From assembly GCF_002019855.1 (NCBI RefSeq), contig NZ_CM007717.1:248001-312000 (forward strand): 64,000 nucleotides of DNA. The letters run 5' to 3'. The DNA comes from Streptomyces antibioticus (lineage in GTDB: Bacteria; Actinomycetota; Actinomycetes; Streptomycetales; Streptomycetaceae). Every line of letters begins with the position of its first letter. The stretch's first letter is position 1. The notes below the pieces were generated by a model, which saw only the letters and a program-made list of their open reading frames with translations, was not told the DNA's origin and made no database searches. Below, piece by piece: positions 60,294 to 64,000 of this stretch. The translations under genes and the position numbers were made by a program.

Positions 60294-60848
60294 ATGAATC
60301 CAGGTCAGCAGGTTCACTTCCACGCTTCGTGCGGGCACCTCATCTCGGCCCCGGCCGACCGTGCCGGGATGGATGTCCGGTGTCCGCACTGCCATCAGGT
60401 GGTGCGGGTCCCGCCGCCCGACGTGCCGTACGCCTCACCGGTGCCCGTGCCGGCCGGGGCCGTCGAGCCGGTCGTCCTCACCGCCCTGTACGTGACGGCG
60501 CTGCTCGGCGGTGTGCTGGGGGCCGGGCTGATCTACGGGGTGATGTTCGACGAGTTCTCGGAGACGGAGCTGGTCGCGTACACGCCGTTGTGGTTCTTCC
60601 CGATCGTGTTCGGACTCTACGGCTTCGTCTCCCAGCGGCTGCTGCGCCGTATCGCCTCCGGGCGCGCGCGGAGTCTCAACGAGGCCGCGCGAATCTCCAT
60701 CGACGTCGCGGGACACTGGGCGGCCCTGTTCCTGTTCCCGTTCCTGGTGCTGAGGTGGCGCAGCTCCCTGCTCGTGTCGCTGGCGGCGGCGGTCTTCTGG
60801 GCCGGGCTGCTCTGGTTCTTCTTCGTCGCCATCTTCCCGACGCTGTGA
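60294..60848 (+). CDS. membrane protein with N-terminal zinc-ribbon, hypothetical
   Basis: This is a 184-residue protein. ATG 60294 follows GAGGAAGGG. The N-terminus FHASCGHLISAPADRAGMDVRCPHCHQVVRVPPP looks like a zinc ribbon (Cys/His pairs at residues 10-12 and 27-30). Four helices follow (VVLTALYVTALLGGVLGAGLIYG, LWFFPIVFGLYGFVSQ, HWAALFLFPFLVL, LLVSLAAAVFWAGLLWFFFVAIF). No function is known. The next small membrane protein begins 16 bp downstream, suggesting an operon. Confidence 0.8.
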   Translation: MNPGQQVHFHASCGHLISAPADRAGMDVRCPHCHQVVRVPPPDVPYASPVPVPAGAVEPVVLTALYVTALLGGVLGAGLIYGVMFDEFSETELVAYTPLWFFPIVFGLYGFVSQRLLRRIASGRARSLNEAARISIDVAGHWAALFLFPFLVLRWRSSLLVSLAAAVFWAGLLWFFFVAIFPTL

Positions 60849-60864
60849 GGACGTTGAGACGCCG

Positions 60865-61236
60865 ATGATGTTCGGTTACTCCGACGAGTGGTGGGTGCTG
60901 CTGCTCTACCCGGCCGTGCTGTGGGTGCTGTTCGGGCCGTTCGCCATGGCCTCGTTGGGGGCGTGGTGCGCCTCGGCGCCCGGGCCGCGGCCTCGACTGT
61001 GGTCGGTGCTGGTCCCGTTGGGGCCCGTGGTGACCTCCGCGGTCGTCATGGTCTTCCCGCTGAGCCGGTGGGAGCGGCCGCGGCGGGTGGACGGCGCCCT
61101 CGAAACTCCCCAGCAGGTGTACGACTTCCTCGGCTATCTCGGCGTGTACGTGGGCGCGATCACCCTGCTCCCCTGGCTGCTCGGCTACGGCGTCACCCGC
61201 CTGGTGCGCTTCCTGCGGAGCCGTCGGCAGACGTAA
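60865..61236 (+). CDS. small membrane protein, hypothetical
   Basis: This is a 123-residue protein with three hydrophobic segments (WWVLLLYPAVLWVLFGPFAMASLGAW, LWSVLVPLGPVVTSAVVMVFPL, LGVYVGAITLLPWLLGYGVTRL) and a basic C-terminus RFLRSRRQT. TAA is used as stop, which is rare here. It probably belongs with the preceding membrane protein. No family is recognised. Confidence 0.75.
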   Translation: MMFGYSDEWWVLLLYPAVLWVLFGPFAMASLGAWCASAPGPRPRLWSVLVPLGPVVTSAVVMVFPLSRWERPRRVDGALETPQQVYDFLGYLGVYVGAITLLPWLLGYGVTRLVRFLRSRRQT

Positions 61237-61271
61237 GGGATGAGTTCGCCATATGGGGTATGTATCAGGTT

Positions 61272-61961
61272 ATGGGAGTTCACCTGATCACAGGCGCCGG
61301 CTCGGGTATCGGCGCGGCGGTGGCGGCGCTGTTCGCCTCGCGGGGGCAGGAGTTGTGGCTGCTGGCCCGGAACGAGGCGCGGGCGGAGGAGTTGCGTGCC
61401 CGGTTCCCGGAGAGCCGGACGCTCGTCGCCGATCTGTCCGCGCCGGCGTCGATACGCGACCGGCTGGCGGCGCAGGTGCTGCCTGAGCGGCTCGACTCGC
61501 TGCTGCATGTGGCCGGGGTCGTGGAGTCGGGCCGGGTGGGCGAGTTGAGCGCCGAGTCCTGGCAGGACACGCTCGCGGTGAACCTCGTCGCCCCTGCGGA
61601 GCTGACCGGAGTGCTGCTGCCCGCGTTGCGCGCGGGCCGGGGACACGTCGTGTTCGTCAACTCGGGTGCGGGCGTGCACGCGCCGCCCCGGCTGAGCGCG
61701 TACGCCGCGTCCAAGTTCGGTCTGAAGGCGCTGGCCGAGTCGCTGCGGGCGGAGGAGTACGCGCACGGCGTCAGGGTGACCACCGTGTATCCCGGGGAGA
61801 CGGACACGCCCATGCAGGTCAGGCTGCACGAGCAGTTCGGTCTCCCCTATCAGCCGGAGGCCCATATGAGTCCGGCCTCGGTGGCGGCCGCCGTGGTCAC
61901 GGCGCTGGATCTGCCGCGGGACGCGACGATGAGCGATCTGATGCTGCGCCCGGGCTGCTGA
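61272..61961 (+). CDS. short-chain dehydrogenase/reductase
   Basis: This is a 229-residue classical SDR. The cofactor motif TGAGSGIGAAVAALFASRG lies at the very start (residues 7-25), the structural motif is HVAGVVESG, catalytic Ser is in VFVNSGAG and the Tyr-x3-Lys is YAASKFG. ATG 61272 is chosen since it puts the motif at the usual distance; ATG 61260 is four residues longer. Substrate unknown. Its last 65 bases overlap the convergent ABC exporter gene. Confidence 0.9.
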   Translation: MGVHLITGAGSGIGAAVAALFASRGQELWLLARNEARAEELRARFPESRTLVADLSAPASIRDRLAAQVLPERLDSLLHVAGVVESGRVGELSAESWQDTLAVNLVAPAELTGVLLPALRAGRGHVVFVNSGAGVHAPPRLSAYAASKFGLKALAESLRAEEYAHGVRVTTVYPGETDTPMQVRLHEQFGLPYQPEAHMSPASVAAAVVTALDLPRDATMSDLMLRPGC

Positions 61962-63798
61962 GCCCCGCGGCGGTGCGGCCGGCTCCGGTGCGTCCGGGGT
62001 CGGCCGCGCCCGTCCCCCAGTGGCCCACCAGCTCGGCGTAGAGCGGGACTTGGGCCAGGAGCGCGGCATGGGTGCCGGTGCTCGGGTGGGTGCCGTCGAG
62101 CAGGAGGACCCGGTCCGCGCGCGGGGCCAGGGACATGCGGTGCGCGAGGGTGACGACGGTGCCGGGCCGCCGTCGGAACGCCTCCTCGACACGTCGTTCG
62201 GCCGCCGCGTCGAGATGCCGGGTGACCTCGTCGAGGACGACCAGCCGGGCGTCCGAGAGATAGGCGCGGGCGAGCGCGACGAGGGCGCGTTCGCCGGAGG
62301 AGAGCGTGGCCGGGTCGACAGCGCCGTCGGTTCCCCCGATCCGCTCGGCCAGCCCGTCGAGCCCGAGTTCCATGAGGGCGTCGGTGAGGGCGTGGTCGGG
62401 GGTGTCGGGGGCGAGGTAGCGGAGGTTCTCGCCCAGGGTGCCGGCGAACACGTAGGGGTCCTGCGGCACCAGGACCCGGGCCCGGACCAGGTCGTGCCGG
62501 GCGATGCGGTCCAGGGGCGCTCCCCCGAGGGCGGCCCGTCCGCTGTCGGGCGGCAGCATGCCCGCGAGGACGGCGGCCAATGTCGACTTGCCGATGCCGG
62601 AGGGGCCGACGACGACCAGGTGTTCGCCGTCGGCGAGGGTCAGGTCGAGTCCGTCGAGGACGGGTTCGGCCCCGGGGCCGTAGGCGAAGACGATCCCCGT
62701 CAGCGCCGCCGAACCGTCCACCGGTCGCAGCGCGGGGTGGGGGTCGGGGGGCGGTTCCGGACGGCGGGCGGCCTCGGCGAGCCGTTCGGCGGCCACGGCG
62801 AGCCGCAGCCAGGAGGCGCCGAGCCCCTGCACCAGCAGCCGGACGGCGGGTTCGAGGGTGGCCAGGACGTAGGCGAGCACGCCCACGATCGCGCCGGCGG
62901 TCATGCCCCGCTCGCGCAGGTCCGGCGCGGCGAGGACGACGAGGAGGAGGGGGCTGTGCGCGCCGAGGGCCACGATGAGCCGCCGTAGCGCCGAGACGGA
63001 GGCCAGGGCGCGTGCGGTGCGCAGATGGGTGTGGACGGCGTCGAGGGCGTCGCGTCGGGCGTGCTCCTGGGCCCCGCAGGCGACGATGTCGCGCAGGGCG
63101 GTGACGGTCGCGACGGTACGGCCCGCCAGCGCCTCCTCGGCGTCGAAGGCCGCGCGCTGTCTGCGGACGGTGGCGGGCGCGAGGGCGGCGAAGAGGGCCA
63201 GGGCGACGAGCAGCGGGCCGGCGACCAGCGGGACGGCGGCGGGGGCCAGGACGGCCGTGCCCGCGACGACGGCGGCGACCGTCAGGACGAACTGCCACAG
63301 CAGCATGAGCTGGCCGGCGAGCGCGTCCCGGACGGCCTCCACCTGCCGGGTGAGCCGGGCGACGGCGACCGCGGCGGAGCCGTCCGATGGCGTGCGGAAG
63401 GCGTCCGGGGGTGCCGTCGCGCGGTGCAGGGTGCCGGTGACGACGTCGCGCAGCAGCCGGTCGCGCAGCGGTTCGACGATCTCGGCGAGCCAGGGGTAGG
63501 TCTGCCGGCCGGCCCAGGCGCCGCCGAGGGTGCTCAGGGCGAACACGCCGAGTCCGAGGGCGGCGGTGCGGGGCCGGTCCAGCAGGAAGCCCTGGTCGAC
63601 GGCGACGGCGAGGGCCTTGCCGGAGACCAGGGCGGGCGCCGCGGCGAGCAGGGTCCACCAGGTCAGCCGGAGCGCGGCGGCGCGGTTCGCGGTGAGACCG
63701 GCCCGGATCAGGCGCAGGGCGGTGCCGTGGGCCGCGGTGAGGGAGGGCTTCGCCGGGCGCGGGTCGGTGCGGGGTGGGCCGGTGGTGCGGTGCGCCAT
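61897..63798 (-). CDS. ABC exporter, fused membrane and ATPase domains
   Basis: This is a 633-residue half transporter. Six helices (residues 30-330; LTWWTLLAAAPALVSG, LALGLGVFALSTLGG, LMLLWQFVLTVAAVVAG) are followed by the ATPase: Walker A VVGPSGIGKST, Q-loop VPQDPYVFAGTLGENL, signature LSSGERALVALARA (degenerate from LSGGQ), Walker B LVVLDEVTRHLD and H-loop LAHRMS. ATG 63798 has the better SD (AGAGGA); ATG 63816 is possible. A similar protein's end lies just upstream, so the two probably form a heterodimer. The C-terminal 40 residues are Ala/Gly/Ser-rich and run into the convergent SDR gene. Confidence 0.92.
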   Translation of the reverse strand: MAHRTTGPPRTDPRPAKPSLTAAHGTALRLIRAGLTANRAAALRLTWWTLLAAAPALVSGKALAVAVDQGFLLDRPRTAALGLGVFALSTLGGAWAGRQTYPWLAEIVEPLRDRLLRDVVTGTLHRATAPPDAFRTPSDGSAAVAVARLTRQVEAVRDALAGQLMLLWQFVLTVAAVVAGTAVLAPAAVPLVAGPLLVALALFAALAPATVRRQRAAFDAEEALAGRTVATVTALRDIVACGAQEHARRDALDAVHTHLRTARALASVSALRRLIVALGAHSPLLLVVLAAPDLRERGMTAGAIVGVLAYVLATLEPAVRLLVQGLGASWLRLAVAAERLAEAARRPEPPPDPHPALRPVDGSAALTGIVFAYGPGAEPVLDGLDLTLADGEHLVVVGPSGIGKSTLAAVLAGMLPPDSGRAALGGAPLDRIARHDLVRARVLVPQDPYVFAGTLGENLRYLAPDTPDHALTDALMELGLDGLAERIGGTDGAVDPATLSSGERALVALARAYLSDARLVVLDEVTRHLDAAAERRVEEAFRRRPGTVVTLAHRMSLAPRADRVLLLDGTHPSTGTHAALLAQVPLYAELVGHWGTGAADPGRTGAGRTAAGLSSPGAASDRSSSRPAADPAP

Positions 63799-63857
63799 GG
63801 GCGGGCGTCCTCTCATGTCGTCAACGGCCTTGTGTGTCACCGGACTTGTGACGCGGG

Positions 63858-64000
63858 TCAGTCGTCCGTGCCGCGGAACAGAGCGCGGTAGGCGGGCACC
63901 TCCCACAGTTCGTGGTGCGGGGCGACGGCTTCGACGTGTCCCTCGTGCAGCCAGGCCACGAGGTCCGCGCGGGCGGCCGTGGCGGTGCGGCGGGTCACCA
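63858..64000 (-). CDS. C-terminus of a second ABC exporter subunit (partial)
   Basis: The last 46 residues of a gene that enters from the right. ARADLVAWLHEGHVEAVAPHHELWEVPAYRALF is the typical end of an ABC ATPase domain (post-H-loop, GxHxEL region). The stop TGA is at 63858-63860, with 60 bp to the following exporter gene. It is likely the partner of that half transporter. Confidence 0.8.
   Translation of the reverse strand, partial: VTRRTATAARADLVAWLHEGHVEAVAPHHELWEVPAYRALFRGTDD

Overview
The window is chromosomal DNA of very high GC content with dense, operon-rich coding. It has GTG, TTG and ATG starts, many ATGA/GTGA overlaps, and several genes that appear to be read from leaderless mRNAs. 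Gene content (TetR, HxlR, GntR, DeoR and LysR regulators, F420/flavin LLM oxidoreductases, many MFS and ABC transporters, lipoproteins, DUF6131 and GlsB small membrane proteins) is that of a Streptomyces or close actinomycete. I saw no tRNA, rRNA, CRISPR array, transposase or phage structural gene. By eye I found no in-frame TTA codon, so nothing here looks like a direct bldA target.

Layout. 2-8802 (+) is one long operon: a PLP-dependent sulfhydrylase-like enzyme (5' end outside the window), a complete peptide-type ABC importer (binding protein, two permeases, two ATPases) and two flavin monooxygenases of the NtaA/SnaA/DszA type. It reads as a system that imports and oxidatively opens an organosulfur (or amine) compound. 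8810-30548 is a patchwork of short units: NADP-glutamate dehydrogenase, GlsB-like protein, MFS exporters next to TetR regulators, a TetX-like FAD monooxygenase with a divergent TetR gene, an endonuclease/exonuclease/phosphatase-fold protein, DUF3626, an aldo/keto reductase, an SRPBCC plus F420 LLM pair facing an HxlR regulator, MepB, GNAT and a proline/betaine-type symporter.

30645-41138 is acid catabolism. A degenerate 22-bp tandem array precedes a LysR gene broken by one in-frame TAA, which faces a tartrate-dehydrogenase-like gene plus a D-2-hydroxyacid dehydrogenase. Converging on these is a five-gene operon: iron/polyamine-type ABC importer, AtuA-like (DUF1446) protein and DUF4387. A divergent FadR-type GntR regulator with three near-identical 14-bp operators appears to control it. 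41145-46753 holds a TetR gene facing a PaoABC-type molybdenum aldehyde oxidoreductase and its XdhC-type maturation factor. 46766-54306 carries an aldo/keto reductase and a DeoR-controlled sugar-alcohol operon (ABC importer, Zn dehydrogenase, PfkB kinase).

54627-64000 holds an AI-2E family membrane protein, a lipoprotein and then an RNA-repair pair (T4-Rnl1-like ligase, T4-Pnkp-like kinase/phosphatase). This is followed by a DEAD-box helicase whose 5' leader can form two mutually exclusive hairpins, two small membrane proteins, an SDR enzyme and a heterodimeric-looking ABC exporter that runs off the window.

The strongest leads for undescribed biology are the RNA ligase/Pnkp pair beside the helicase with its switch-like leader, the AtuA/DUF4387/ABC importer operon with its three operators, the organosulfur uptake-and-oxidation operon, and the nonsense-interrupted LysR gene.
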